Source: DATFYM01 sp035315065
Lineage (GTDB): Bacteria > Acidobacteriota > Terriglobia > UBA7540
DNA length: 64,000 nt
Direction of reading: 5' to 3'
NCBI GenBank assembly: GCA_035315065.1
Contig: DATFYM010000207.1
Location: 1 to 64,000 of the forward strand
This document shows positions 8,320-17,243 of the stretch, piece by piece. The notes below the pieces were generated by a model that was not told the origin of the DNA, searched no databases, and saw only the letters and a list, made by a program, of their open reading frames with translations. Positions within the stretch are counted from its first letter, which is position 1, and the number at the start of each line of letters is the position of its first letter. Both the position numbers and the translations under genes were made by a program.

Positions 8320-9834
8320 ATGGCCGTTCAAAAAAAGACCGTCCTGATCCTCGTGCTGACGATCGTGGCGCTGCTGGCGGCGCTGCTAATCATCGTTCCG
8401 ATGGTCATCGATCTCGACCGCTACCGGCCGACGGTCATTGCTTACCTTCAGCGTGAGACCGGAAAGCCGGTGTCCATCCGGCGCCTCCAGCTCACCCTTT
8501 TTCCAGCTCTTTCCGTTCGCGCCGACGACGTCGTCCTCGGCAACCCGCGCGGCTTTCCGCCGGGAGACTTTATCACCGCCAAGCACATCTATGCGAAACT
8601 GAGGGCGGGCGCGCTGTGGCGCCGGCAAGTGGTGATCGAATCGTTGGTGCTCGATCAGCCGGCGATCGCGCTGCTCTCGGACGGCCGCGGACACTGGAAC
8701 TACCAGAACCCGGCATATGAGCAACCTGTGCGCCAAGCCGCCCTCGCGTCGCCTCCCCGTTTCACTTTCGGAGTCATCTCCAAGTTGGAGGCCCGCAACG
8801 CGAATCTGACGGTTGCAAGCCTCCTGCCGCCGGAAGCGGGCGCGGCGACGTTATTTGAGGCGCGCGGCGTGGCCAGCACGCTGGAGCACGTCGACCTCGG
8901 CTCGTTGGCCCCGCCCGGCGTGCCGGCGGGCAGCGCGTCACGCGAGCCGCTGGTGGCCGCCCTGGATGACGCCCTCTCTCGCCTGGCGATCGCAGCGTCT
9001 GCTCCTTCCGACTCCGCCCGCCAAGCGACGACAGGCGATCTGGAGGCAGATGCGCTCCGCTTCGGTCCCATTGAAACCTCCAACCTCGAGTCGAAGGTTC
9101 GTATCGTCTCCGGGCAAGTCTTCTTGGACGATCTGCGCTTCGACGCTTACGACGGACACGGCACCGGCAACCTCGTCTTCAATTTCGGGACCCACCTTCT
9201 TTTCCACGCCAACACGCGGGTGAGCGGCCTTGATGTGGCGAAGCTCCTCGCGGCCATTCCTGAAGGCGCAGGGAAGATCACCGGCAAGATGGATTGCAAC
9301 TTCGACGTCTCGGGAGAGGCTTCCCTTCAGTCGGCGTTGCTCGCCGGCGTGAGGGGAAGCGGCCAAGTGACCATTCGCAACGGCCGGCTTCCCACGTTGC
9401 GCCTTGACGAGAACCTGATTCAACTGGCGCGCGTCAGCGGCCTGGGACCTGGGTCTAGAGACCCGGCGGCCTTCTCCCTGTTTTCCGCTGACCTGAGCCT
9501 CGCCGACCAGCGCATCACGAGCCGCAAAGTCACCATTGTCGGCAACGGAACTGACATCGATGGCTCCGGCACTCTCAATCTCGCGTCCGCTAACGGCCTC
9601 GATTACCGCGGCACGGCCAGAATCGCCGCCAAGCAGGATCCGCTCACCAGCGCCATTGCCGGCCTGTCGGGCGCTACCTACGCCAACGGCCAGCTCTCGT
9701 TTCCTTTTGCACTCTCCGGCAACGTGCAGAATCCCCGGTTAGTCTTGGAGTCGGCGGAGGGTCATAAGCCGTCGAATCCACCGGACCTCTTTCAGGGCCT
9801 CCAGGGGCTCGTCAAGAAAAAGAAGTCACCCTAA
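8320..9834 (+). CDS. AsmA family protein
   Basis: 504 residues from the ATG at 8320 (a TTG at 8314 is also in frame). An N-terminal membrane anchor (VLILVLTIVALLAALLIIVP) is followed by the AsmA hallmark DLDRYRPTVIAYLQRETGKPV and a long periplasmic beta-rich region ending in AsmA-type repeats (NGRLPTLRLDENL ... DGSGTLNL). AsmA-like proteins are thought to take part in lipid transfer or outer-membrane homeostasis. The last residues are Lys-rich. No operon partner is obvious; a heptad repeat follows the stop. Confidence 0.85.
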   Translation: MAVQKKTVLILVLTIVALLAALLIIVPMVIDLDRYRPTVIAYLQRETGKPVSIRRLQLTLFPALSVRADDVVLGNPRGFPPGDFITAKHIYAKLRAGALWRRQVVIESLVLDQPAIALLSDGRGHWNYQNPAYEQPVRQAALASPPRFTFGVISKLEARNANLTVASLLPPEAGAATLFEARGVASTLEHVDLGSLAPPGVPAGSASREPLVAALDDALSRLAIAASAPSDSARQATTGDLEADALRFGPIETSNLESKVRIVSGQVFLDDLRFDAYDGHGTGNLVFNFGTHLLFHANTRVSGLDVAKLLAAIPEGAGKITGKMDCNFDVSGEASLQSALLAGVRGSGQVTIRNGRLPTLRLDENLIQLARVSGLGPGSRDPAAFSLFSADLSLADQRITSRKVTIVGNGTDIDGSGTLNLASANGLDYRGTARIAAKQDPLTSAIAGLSGATYANGQLSFPFALSGNVQNPRLVLESAEGHKPSNPPDLFQGLQGLVKKKKSP

Positions 9835-9835
9835 C

Positions 9836-9968
9836 TCGAAATTCGAAACTCGAAATTCGAAAGTGAAGAAGTCGAGAGTGGAAAGTAAAGACGCCTTTGA
9901 AACTTTACCGAAACTGGTGCACGGGCTTGCTTCTTTCACTTTCGACTCTCGACCCTCGACTTTTGAAA
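9836..9968. repeat. Heptad repeat tract with inverted arms (attcgaa / tctcgac families)
   Basis: Left side reads as 7-bp units (actcgaa, attcgaa) running into agtcgagagtggaaag; right side is tttcgac, tctcgac, cctcgac. The two sides are complementary in part and would form a hairpin between the AsmA gene and the antiporter gene. Confidence 0.7.
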
Positions 9969-9969
9969 T

Positions 9970-11094
9970 ATGAATCACAGCACCCCGGCCGGATCCTCTT
10001 TGACTCAGGCGCTGCACTTTGCGCTTTCTGGCTGGCGCTTCTCCATCGTCTTCCTCTTTCCCGCGGCCATACTTTTGCGGGCGTTGCATTTTGCCCCTGT
10101 GCTTATCTTCAGTGCCGCCGCGTTGGCCCTGGTTCCCCTGGCCAGCCTGCTGGGAGACGCAACGGAGCAACTCGCGGCGCACGTCGGCACAGCCGCGGGG
10201 GGACTGCTGAATGCGACTCTAGGCAACACCACCGAACTCGTCATCGGCGTCGTGGGGCTCTGGGGCGGGCACCTAGAAGTGGTCAAGGCGTCGATCGCCG
10301 GCAGCATCGTCGGAGAGTTGCTGCTGGTGTTTGGCCTTTCTGCCTTTGTGGGCGGACTTGGCCGCGAGAAGCTCCGCTTCAGCACAGCCGCGGTGGGTGC
10401 CAATATCTCCATGTTGTTTCTGGCCGTGGTGGCGCTGGTGATGCCCGCGCTTTTTCAGCTTTCTGCCTCACGGCAACTCTCGCCTCTCAACTCGCCCCCG
10501 CCCCCCGGATTGAGCGTCGACCGCCTCAGCTTGTGGACCGCCGTCGTCCTCCTGATCGTGTACGCCGCCAGCCTGGTGTTCATGTTCCGCACCCATCGCA
10601 ACCTCTTCCGCGGCGCGGGCTTTGCCCCACCGGTACTCGGACGCAGTACGGCGCTGGGTATCCTTATCGCCAGCGCCGGGCTCACCGTGGTTGCCAGCCA
10701 GATCCTGATCAGCCAGGTTGAGCCCGTCACCCGCGCCTTGGGCTGGTCGGAACTCTTTGTGGGCCTGATCATCGTGGCAATGGTCGGCAACGCAGCCGAG
10801 CATTCAGCGGCTGTCATGCTGGCCCGTCGGGACCAGATGGACCTGGCGCTAAACATCGCCATCGGTTCCAGCGCCCAGATCGCCCTCTTCGTGGCGCCGC
10901 TCTTGGTGCTCATCTCTCAGGCGAGGCCGCCCGCGATGTCGCTCGTCTTTCATCCCCTGGAAACCGCTGCCGTCATCATCTCGGTGGGCGTGGTCACCGC
11001 GGCCTCCATCGACGGCGAGACCAACTGGTTCGAGGGTCTCCAATTGCTCGCCGTTTATGCCATCCTCGCTGTGGTCTTCTATTTCTTGCCCTGA
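9970..11094 (+). CDS. cax: Ca2+/H+ antiporter (CAX family)
   Basis: 374 residues with about ten hydrophobic membrane segments. The two CAX signature repeats are visible: GNTTELVIGVVGLWGG in the first half and GNAAEHSAAVMLARR in the second, each with the Glu that binds the cation. CAX exchangers expel calcium in return for protons across the cytoplasmic membrane. The start ATG at 9970 lies right after the heptad tract; no clear ribosome site. No neighbour suggests a special role. Confidence 0.93.
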   Translation: MNHSTPAGSSLTQALHFALSGWRFSIVFLFPAAILLRALHFAPVLIFSAAALALVPLASLLGDATEQLAAHVGTAAGGLLNATLGNTTELVIGVVGLWGGHLEVVKASIAGSIVGELLLVFGLSAFVGGLGREKLRFSTAAVGANISMLFLAVVALVMPALFQLSASRQLSPLNSPPPPGLSVDRLSLWTAVVLLIVYAASLVFMFRTHRNLFRGAGFAPPVLGRSTALGILIASAGLTVVASQILISQVEPVTRALGWSELFVGLIIVAMVGNAAEHSAAVMLARRDQMDLALNIAIGSSAQIALFVAPLLVLISQARPPAMSLVFHPLETAAVIISVGVVTAASIDGETNWFEGLQLLAVYAILAVVFYFLP

Positions 11095-11106
11095 GTGAAG
11101 AGAAAG

Positions 11107-11183
11107 GAATTGCCGATTGCAGATCGCCGATTGCAAGAGAAGACGCGAGCCGCGCCGGTTTTCCAATCGTCAATCGGCAATTC
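11107..11183. repeat. Inverted GATTG-family element
   Basis: Perfect 13-bp arms at 11107-11119 and 11171-11183 (gaattgccgattg and its complement) around a core resembling agagaaga...ccggttttcc that recurs in elements at 38851-39005, 41762-41920, 46708-46801 and 63146-63352. Confidence 0.8.
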
Positions 11184-11253
11184 TACGTCGGTAGCCAAGA
11201 TGGGGTCGGCGTTGTAAAGAACGGCGTGTTCACCGGATGGCGAGCCCGGCGCT

Positions 11254-12006
11254 CTATTTCGGCCCGGGCAGCCCCTTGAACAAGACATGCATGACTTCGC
11301 CGCGGCTAGACGGGTCGTGGACCGCCACGTCGAAGGTGGCGACGCCAACCTTTGTGGAAGGCGATCCCACCGTGACCGTATCGAAATTCACTACCGGCTG
11401 TTCCGTGAACAGCGCGCGCGTGATACGGAAGGGCGGATCGGGCTTCTCGTCCGCGAACTTGTCGGCGGAGATGTCAGCCTGGGTCTCGAGTTCAATCCCT
11501 ATACTATTGATGTAGTAGCCGGTAGGCGCGCTGACCAGATACGTCCACTCAGCGCCTGTAGGGACCGCCTTCACCTCGGGAGTGATGGCGACCACAGCGG
11601 TTGCCGTACCGTCCACCGGCTGGGTTACCGGCTGGGGTGTCACGGTCACTCGGCAACTATCGGTGGTGCCATCGGCCGTGGCTGTAATCGTGCCGACACA
11701 CGTCGCGGTGGGCGAGTTCCCGGTGAAGCTGACTGAGGCATCGGAGTTCCAAGCAGATGAGGAAGCGCTGGGCGTGGTCGCGCTGCCTGGGGACACAGTG
11801 CCGCAGCCGGACGCGCTGAAGGTCACCGTCGTCGAGTAGGCGGGTTGATTGCCCTGCTTGACTGTAGCCGTGATCGTGGTCGAACTGCCCGAGACGATGG
11901 GGTTTGCCTCGGCGACTACCCTAATGGTGGCACTTGGCTCGTGACGGCGGCAGGAGGCCAACGCTACCAGCGACCCCGCCGTCAGAACGAGTAACTTCCA
12001 GATCAC
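11254..12006 (-). CDS. Lipoprotein with Ig-like repeat
   Basis: 250 residues from the GTG at 12006, which has a strong GGAGGAGAAG ribosome site; upstream codons in the same frame look non-coding. The N-terminus is a lipoprotein signal with lipobox LASC. The mature chain has Thr/Ser-rich beta structure, with a bacterial Ig-like stretch (VSGSSTTITATVKQGNQPAYSTTVTFSASGC in part) and a second beta domain. No enzymatic motif. Likely an outer-surface or periplasmic lipoprotein of unknown role, in the same direction as the VWFA gene upstream. Confidence 0.6.
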   Translation of the reverse strand: MIWKLLVLTAGSLVALASCRRHEPSATIRVVAEANPIVSGSSTTITATVKQGNQPAYSTTVTFSASGCGTVSPGSATTPSASSSAWNSDASVSFTGNSPTATCVGTITATADGTTDSCRVTVTPQPVTQPVDGTATAVVAITPEVKAVPTGAEWTYLVSAPTGYYINSIGIELETQADISADKFADEKPDPPFRITRALFTEQPVVNFDTVTVGSPSTKVGVATFDVAVHDPSSRGEVMHVLFKGLPGPK

Positions 12007-12230
12007 CAGCCTTCTCCTCCCCCCGGCGCTCGCGGCGCTACACTGCCGAGCTCTGAGGTGATTTAGATCTGGAATTCCCTTCTTCGGTTTGCAGATGGCA
12101 CGCATGCAACTCGGGGATTCGCCTCCGGACGATAATAGTACGACGGACTGCCCTCGAAGGCAATGGGTCATGTACTGTGCTGGGATTGCCGATTAAACAA
12201 TTCTCGGTCGACATTCCCCAAGCCCAGTGT

Positions 12231-13439
12231 TTATTTGGTTGTGGCCGAGGGCGCCGAGACGTAGTATCCGTCTCGGGTTTGCACGATGAGGTCGCTCTTT
12301 CTTGTGGTGAGGGTGATTTTGTGATAGCCCGGCCCGGTATTCGGCGGGTTGGGAGTGTACCCGAGGCTGTATTGGTTGCGCAGTTCTTCTTGCACGCTGT
12401 CGTAAATCTGCTCGATCGGTTCCTTCTTGGAAACCTCAAAGAGGCGTCCGCCCGTCTCCTTGGAGATCCGTTCCAGGATCTTCTTACCGTCTGGGCGCAA
12501 TTGCTGCGGGTATCGTCCACCGCCGCCGTGGCGACCCATTCCGCCCCTGCCGCCCATGCCTCCCCCGCGCCCGCCGAAGCCGCCGTTCCCGTACTCCTGC
12601 TCAGCCTTAAAGAGGATGGAGTATACCAGCGTGTCGGCGCGCTGGGCCGCCTCGATGGCGCTGGCCAGGGTCTCTTTGCTGCCGTGGTCCACCCCGTCGG
12701 AGAGCACGATCAGCGCTTTGCGACCTGTCTGCTTCATCATCAGTTCGTTCGACGCCAGATACACAGCGTCGTAGAGCAAGGTGCCACCGCCGCCACCGCC
12801 CCGACGGTGCGAGCCCTGCTGAGGGTCCGACTGAGAGTCCGACGAGTCGCTTCCACCCCCTTGCCTGCTGAATTGAGGTGTCTGCAACGATTGCAAAGCT
12901 GCATCCAATTTCTGGCGGGAGGAAGTGAGATCCTGAAGAAGCTCCACTTCCCGGTCGAAGTGAATCACGAAGGCTTGGTCCTTGTCCACTCGCAGCACCT
13001 GATCCAGAAAGGTGCTGCTGGCGCTACGCTCCTGGTCGAGAACCCGCCGCTGACTTCCGCTGGTGTCCACGAGCAAACCGAGGGTCAGGGGGAGATCGGT
13101 CTCTTGCGCGAAATAGCGGATGGTTTGCGGGCGGCCATCTTCTTCCAGCGCGAAATCATCCTTGGTAAGATTGCGGACGATTTCTCCTTTTTTCTTCCGC
13201 ACCGTGGCCAGCACGTTGACCACTTTCACCTCGACGGGGATCGTGGTCTGCGGAGCCGCCTGCGGGGTCGCCTGCGGCGCCGGCTGCTGCTGGCTCCTCA
13301 TCGGGAGGCCAGGTGCCAAGAGGAAAATCCCCGAGAGCCAGGCACCCAGTCTCGTCCGCCAGCTTGCCCTACTGCTTAAGACATTTTCCCGGCATTCGGT
13401 ATTCATATAGTGTCCGTGCCGCGCCGCTAACTCAATCAT
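12231..13439 (-). CDS. Secreted VWFA-domain protein (Acidobacteria-associated family)
   Basis: 402 residues; the ATG at 13439 has an AAGGGGG ribosome site. After an N-terminal signal region and a Gln/Pro/Ala-rich spacer comes TIPVEVKVVNVLATVRKKKGE and DDFALEEDGRPQTI, then a VWA domain with the metal-ion site DTSGS and the later SDGVD. This architecture matches the VWFA-related domain described mainly from Acidobacteria (TIGR03436). Two Gly-rich loops, including GGRGGGMGGRGGMGRHGGGG, interrupt the domain. The ligand is unknown. It supports the lineage assignment. Confidence 0.85.
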   Translation of the reverse strand: MIELAARHGHYMNTECRENVLSSRASWRTRLGAWLSGIFLLAPGLPMRSQQQPAPQATPQAAPQTTIPVEVKVVNVLATVRKKKGEIVRNLTKDDFALEEDGRPQTIRYFAQETDLPLTLGLLVDTSGSQRRVLDQERSASSTFLDQVLRVDKDQAFVIHFDREVELLQDLTSSRQKLDAALQSLQTPQFSRQGGGSDSSDSQSDPQQGSHRRGGGGGGTLLYDAVYLASNELMMKQTGRKALIVLSDGVDHGSKETLASAIEAAQRADTLVYSILFKAEQEYGNGGFGGRGGGMGGRGGMGRHGGGGRYPQQLRPDGKKILERISKETGGRLFEVSKKEPIEQIYDSVQEELRNQYSLGYTPNPPNTGPGYHKITLTTRKSDLIVQTRDGYYVSAPSATTK

Positions 13440-13552
13440 GTTCCCCCTTCAGTGCCCCGATTCGTCGACCCATCTAAGTTCTTCAGTTTAGTACTCATTG
13501 AAGTTCCTGAAATGCTGGGCAATCGTCGGGTATTGGGTCAATTTTATATAGA

Positions 13553-13590
13553 GGCGACCTTACGTCGCCACCTGGCGAGGTAAACTCGCC
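13553..13590. repeat. Tandem small hairpins
   Basis: Two adjacent palindromes: ggcgac/gtcgcc (13553-13569) and ggcgag/ctcgcc (13574-13590), each with a 5-base loop containing tta or taa. Together they look like a REP-type double hairpin in the gap upstream of ureA. Confidence 0.6.
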
Positions 13591-13668
13591 GCTACAGCAC
13601 CAAACTAATCTAACCGACTGCCGAATCGTCGAGTGGGCCCTAGTTCTTGCCGAGTGATGAGACGGTTT

Positions 13669-13695
13669 ACTTTCGACTTTCAACTTTCGACTCTC
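13669..13695. repeat. Heptad repeat (CTTTCGA family)
   Basis: Four 7-bp units in a row (ctttcga, ctttcaa, ctttcga, ctctcct) upstream of the urease operon. Confidence 0.6.
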
Positions 13696-13770
13696 CTGGT
13701 CGGCTGATGGCTGATTTGCGCGAGCTATGGTAGATTCGTACTCTTGCTAACATTATGTTGGGAGATTCGA

Positions 13771-14073
13771 GTGCAGCTTACGCCCCGAGAGCAGGAGAAA
13801 TTGCTGATCTTTATGGCCGCCGAATTGGCTCGCCGCCGTCAGGCGCGCGGCTTGAAGTTGAACTATCCGGAGGCCATTGCGATCCTGACCGCGGAAATCC
13901 TGGAAGCAGCGCGTGACGGGAAGTCCGTGGCGGAGACCATGACGTACGGCGCCACGATCCTGCGGCGCGAGGACCTGATGGACGGCGTGGCGGAAATGAT
14001 TCACGAGGTGCAGGTAGAGGCGACATTTCCCGACGGGACTAAACTGGTGACGGTTCACGATCCGGTGCGGTGA
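13771..14073 (+). CDS. ureA: Urease gamma subunit
   Basis: 100 residues from the GTG at 13771, six bases after GGAG. The sequence MQLTPREQEKLLIFMAAELARRR is the standard UreA start and DGVAEMIHEVQVEATFPDGTKLVTVHDPVR the standard end, so the length is exactly that of the family. It forms the (UreABC)3 holoenzyme that hydrolyses urea to ammonia and carbamate. First gene of ureA-ureB-ureC-ureG; here the released urea would come from allantoicase (31493-32641). Confidence 0.97.
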   Translation: MQLTPREQEKLLIFMAAELARRRQARGLKLNYPEAIAILTAEILEAARDGKSVAETMTYGATILRREDLMDGVAEMIHEVQVEATFPDGTKLVTVHDPVR

Positions 14074-14078
14074 GAAGT

Positions 14079-14197
14079 AGCTATCAGCCCTCAGCTATCA
14101 GCGCTCAGCAAGAAGCTGCCTTGCGTGCTGAAAGTTGATGGCTGAAACCTGAGAGCTATTTGCTGGCTGATAGCTGATGGCTGAGAGCTGAAACCTA
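14079..14197. repeat. Heptad inverted repeat (AGCTATC/AGCTGAT family)
   Basis: Left arm units agctatc, agccctc, agctatc, agcgctc; right arm gctgata, gctgatg, gctgaga, gctgaaa. Arms are complementary and separate ureA from ureB, where most bacteria have a short gap or overlap. Confidence 0.75.
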
Positions 14198-14201
14198 TTT
14201 T

Positions 14202-14522
14202 ATGAAACCAGGCGAGTATTTTCTCGAGGACGAGCCGATCACAATCAACGCCGGCCGGCGCGCGGCGCGCGTGGTCGTGAGCAACCGGGGCGATCGACCC
14301 ATTCAGGTCGGGAGCCACTACCATTTCTTCGAGGTGAACAAGGCCCTCGATTTTGAGCGCGACGCCGCGCGCGGCATGCGGCTCGACATCGCCGCCGGCA
14401 CCGCCGTGCGCTTCGAGCCGGGCGAGGAAAAGGAAGTCGCGCTGGTGGAGTTTGCGGGCCGGCGTCACCTGATGGGACATCGCGGTATGGTGAATGGTCC
14501 TCTGGATACGTCTGACCATTGA
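14202..14522 (+). CDS. ureB: Urease beta subunit
   Basis: 106 residues, typical length. GEYFLEDEPITINAGR, the conserved GDRPIQVGSHYHFFEVN and LDFERDAARGMRLDIAAGTAVRFEPGEEK segments are those of UreB. It packs on UreC and helps shape the active-site entrance. No good ribosome site is visible because a heptad repeat runs to the start codon. Separated from ureC by another repeat tract. Confidence 0.97.
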   Translation: MKPGEYFLEDEPITINAGRRAARVVVSNRGDRPIQVGSHYHFFEVNKALDFERDAARGMRLDIAAGTAVRFEPGEEKEVALVEFAGRRHLMGHRGMVNGPLDTSDH

Positions 14523-14537
14523 AGGTGCCGAATTCAT

Positions 14538-14614
14538 TTTGGATTTTGGATTTTGGATTTTGGATTTTGGATTGAAGAACCCGTTGATGGGCGCTTTTCT
14601 CTTCAATCCAAAAT
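14538..14614. repeat. Heptad tract (GGATTTT)n with inverted arm
   Basis: Five near-perfect 7-bp units of ggatttt ending in ggattgaagaa, then a loop and the complementary cttcaatccaaaa. Lies between ureB and ureC. The same unit family is found inside the apbE reading frame. Confidence 0.8.
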
Positions 14615-14635
14615 AGCCGGGAAGAAAACCCGCCC

Positions 14636-16405
14636 ATGAGCATCTCGATCTCGCGCCGAATGTATAGCGACCTCTATGGTCCCACCACCGGCGATCGCGT
14701 GCGCCTGGCCGACACCGAGCTGATCATCGAAATCGAGCGCGACTTCACCGTGTACGGCGACGAGGTTACTTTCGGCGGAGGGAAAGTGATTCGGGACGGC
14801 ATGGGACAGAGTTCCAGAGCGACCCGCGAAGGCTCTTCTGGAGCGCTGGACCTAGGCGCGCCGGACCCAGGCGCGCTGGACCGCGGAGCCCTGGATTTGG
14901 TGATTACCAACGCCGTCGTCCTCGACCACTGGGGAATCGTGAAGGGCGATGTCGGGGTCAAGGGCGGCCGCATCGTGAAGGTGGGAAAGGCGGGCAATCC
15001 CGACACCATGCAGGGTGTGGACCCTGAACTGGTGATCGGCGCCGCCACCGAGGTGATAGCGGGCGAGAACCTGATCCTCACCGCCGGGGCCATCGACAGC
15101 CACATCCATTTTATCTCGCCGCAGCAGGTTTACGAGGCGCTTTCCAACGGGACCACCACCATGCTGGGTGGCGGCACCGGGCCGGCCACGGGTACCAACG
15201 CCACCACCTGCACGCCCGGCGCCTGGAATCTGGCCCGGATGCTTCAGGCCGCCGAGGCGTGGCCGATGAACTTCGGCTTTCTCGGCAAAGGGAACGCGTC
15301 GGCCGCGGAGCCGCTGGCCGAGCAGATCCGTGCCGGCGCCTGCGGATTGAAGCTGCACGAAGACTGGGGAACCACTCCGGCGGCTATTGACACTTGCCTG
15401 AGGGTGGCGGACCAGTATGACGTGCAAGTGGCCATCCACACCGACACCATCAACGAGGCGGGCTACGTGGAAGACACGATCGCCGCCATCGCCGGCCGCG
15501 CCATTCACACCTATCACACTGAGGGAGCCGGCGGCGGGCACGCTCCCGATATCATCCGCATCGCAGCACTTCCCAACGTGCTGCCATCCTCCACCAATCC
15601 CACGCGGCCCTTCACGGCGAACACCATCGCCGAGCATCTGGACATGCTGATGGTGTGCCACCACTTGAATCCGCAGGTGCCAGAGGACGTGGCCTTTGCC
15701 GAGAGTCGGATTCGCCCGGAAACGATCGCCGCCGAAGACATTCTGCACGACCTGGGCGTGTTCAGCATGATTTCGAGCGACTCTCAGGCCATGGGGCGCG
15801 TGGGCGAGGTGGTGACACGAACCTGGCAGACGGCCCACAAGATGAAGGTACAGCGCGGGCCGCTCGCGCCCGACGGCCCCCGCAACGACAATTTCCGCAC
15901 CAAGCGTTACGTGGCCAAGTTCACCATCAACCCGGCGCTGACCCACGGCATCTCCCGCGAGGTGGGGTCGATCGAGCCCGGGAAGCTGGCCGACCTGGTC
16001 CTGTGGAAGCCGGCTTTCTTTGGCGTGAAACCCGAGATGGTGATCAAAGGCGGCTTCATCGCCTGGAGCGTGATGGGCGATGCCAACGCCTCCATTCCCA
16101 CGCCCCAGCCGGTGCTTTACCGTCCCATGTTCGGTTCGTTTGGGGCGGCCACGGCGGCAACCAGTGTCAGCTTCGTCTCCCAGGCGGCTCTCGAGGGGGG
16201 CTCACTCCGCTCGCTGGGACTGAGGAAGACGCTGGTGGCGGTGAAGGGCTGCCGCAACCTCGGTAAGCGGGACATGGTTCATAACGCTAGCATGCCCCGC
16301 CTGGAGGTCGATCCGGAAACGTACGAGGTCCGCGCCGACGGCGAGTTGCTGACCTGCGACCCGGCTGAGAGTCTACCCATGTCGCAGCGGTATTTCCTGT
16401 TTTGA
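14636..16405 (+). CDS. ureC: Urease alpha (catalytic) subunit
   Basis: 589 residues, about 20 longer than usual. Active-site features are intact: the DSHIHF nickel ligands, GLKLHEDWG with the Lys that is carbamylated to bridge both nickels, HTDTINEAGYVEDT, the catalytic His in MVCHHLNPQ, and SSDSQAMGR. The extra length is an in-frame repeat at residues 70-88 (ALDLG, APDPG, ALDRG, ALDLV), between GMGQS and the VITNAVVLDHWGI strand, a surface position away from the active site. ureG follows with one base between stop and start. Confidence 0.97.
   Translation: MSISISRRMYSDLYGPTTGDRVRLADTELIIEIERDFTVYGDEVTFGGGKVIRDGMGQSSRATREGSSGALDLGAPDPGALDRGALDLVITNAVVLDHWGIVKGDVGVKGGRIVKVGKAGNPDTMQGVDPELVIGAATEVIAGENLILTAGAIDSHIHFISPQQVYEALSNGTTTMLGGGTGPATGTNATTCTPGAWNLARMLQAAEAWPMNFGFLGKGNASAAEPLAEQIRAGACGLKLHEDWGTTPAAIDTCLRVADQYDVQVAIHTDTINEAGYVEDTIAAIAGRAIHTYHTEGAGGGHAPDIIRIAALPNVLPSSTNPTRPFTANTIAEHLDMLMVCHHLNPQVPEDVAFAESRIRPETIAAEDILHDLGVFSMISSDSQAMGRVGEVVTRTWQTAHKMKVQRGPLAPDGPRNDNFRTKRYVAKFTINPALTHGISREVGSIEPGKLADLVLWKPAFFGVKPEMVIKGGFIAWSVMGDANASIPTPQPVLYRPMFGSFGAATAATSVSFVSQAALEGGSLRSLGLRKTLVAVKGCRNLGKRDMVHNASMPRLEVDPETYEVRADGELLTCDPAESLPMSQRYFLF
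14843..14899 (+). repeat. In-frame 15-bp repeat in ureC
   Basis: Nearly four units of a 15-bp repeat of the form gcgctggacctaggc, each coding five residues (Ala-Leu/Pro-Asp-x-Gly/Val). This segment is absent from ordinary UreC, where about five variable residues join the same two conserved strands. Confidence 0.75.
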
Positions 16406-16406
16406 T

Positions 16407-17096
16407 ATGGGCATTCCTACCGAAGTTCGCGCCTTTCGCGTTGGTGTGGCAGGACCAGTCGGTAGCGGCAAGACCGCGCTGATCGACTGCCTTTGCCAAC
16501 GCCTGCAAGCCCGGCACAGGCTCGCCGTGGTCACCAACGACATCTATACCAGGGAGGACGCCGAGTTCCTGATTCGCCAAGGGACGTTGCCGGCCGAGCG
16601 CGTGCGGGGGGTGGAGACCGGCGGCTGTCCGCATGCCGCCATCCGCGAAGACGCTTCCATGAACCTGGAGGCGGTGGCGGACCTGGAGGCCTCCTTTCCA
16701 GACCTGCAACTGATCTTCATCGAAAGCGGAGGCGACAACCTCGCCGCCGCGTTCAGCCCGGAACTGGTGGACGTGTTCATCTACGTGATCGATGTGGCGG
16801 CCGGCGATAAGATCCCTCGCAAAGGCGGTCCCGGGATTCGGCGGTCGGACCTTCTGGTGATCAACAAGGTGGACCTGGCGCCTTATGTCGGCGCGTCGTT
16901 GGAAGTGATGGAGCGCGACGCGCGCGTGCAACGTTCCGCGCTTCCGTTTGTGTTCACGAATCTGAAGAGCGGGCAGGGCTTGGCTGAGGTCGAGGCTTGG
17001 TTGGAGGCTCAGCTTTCCGGCGCCCCGCGCAAGGCTTTGTGGAATTCCGGGCGAGGGAACTCTGGCGAGCGCCACGTCCACTCGCACGAGCACTGA
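16407..17096 (+). CDS. ureG: Urease accessory GTPase UreG
   Basis: 229 residues. P-loop GPVGSGKT (residues 16-23), the nickel-binding Cys-Pro-His in ETGGCPHAAIRED, ESGGDNLAAAFSPELVD and the NKVDL guanine motif identify UreG, the GTPase that drives nickel delivery to urease. The C-terminus ends in HVHSHEH, a possible metal-binding tail; that is notable because no ureE was found in the window. Starts one base after the ureC stop. Its partners ureF and ureD are 11 kb away on the other strand. Confidence 0.97.
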   Translation: MGIPTEVRAFRVGVAGPVGSGKTALIDCLCQRLQARHRLAVVTNDIYTREDAEFLIRQGTLPAERVRGVETGGCPHAAIREDASMNLEAVADLEASFPDLQLIFIESGGDNLAAAFSPELVDVFIYVIDVAAGDKIPRKGGPGIRRSDLLVINKVDLAPYVGASLEVMERDARVQRSALPFVFTNLKSGQGLAEVEAWLEAQLSGAPRKALWNSGRGNSGERHVHSHEH

Positions 17097-17100
17097 GGAA

Positions 17101-17212
17101 CCGGAAATAGGGAATAGGAAATAGGGAACAGCCAGGATCAGCGATCGCGTGATCGGGTTGCGGAGCGATTGAAGCGCGCGTGGGCTGCTTCAATCGCACG
17201 ATCGCTCATTCA
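17101..17212. repeat. Heptad tract (AAATAGG family) plus inverted arms
   Basis: Units aaatagg, gaatagg, aaatagg, gaacagc are followed by complementary arms gcgattgaagc and gcttcaatcgc. Located between ureG and guaD. Confidence 0.65.
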
Positions 17213-17243
17213 CTGAATAACTCAATTCTTCCGGGGAGGACTT

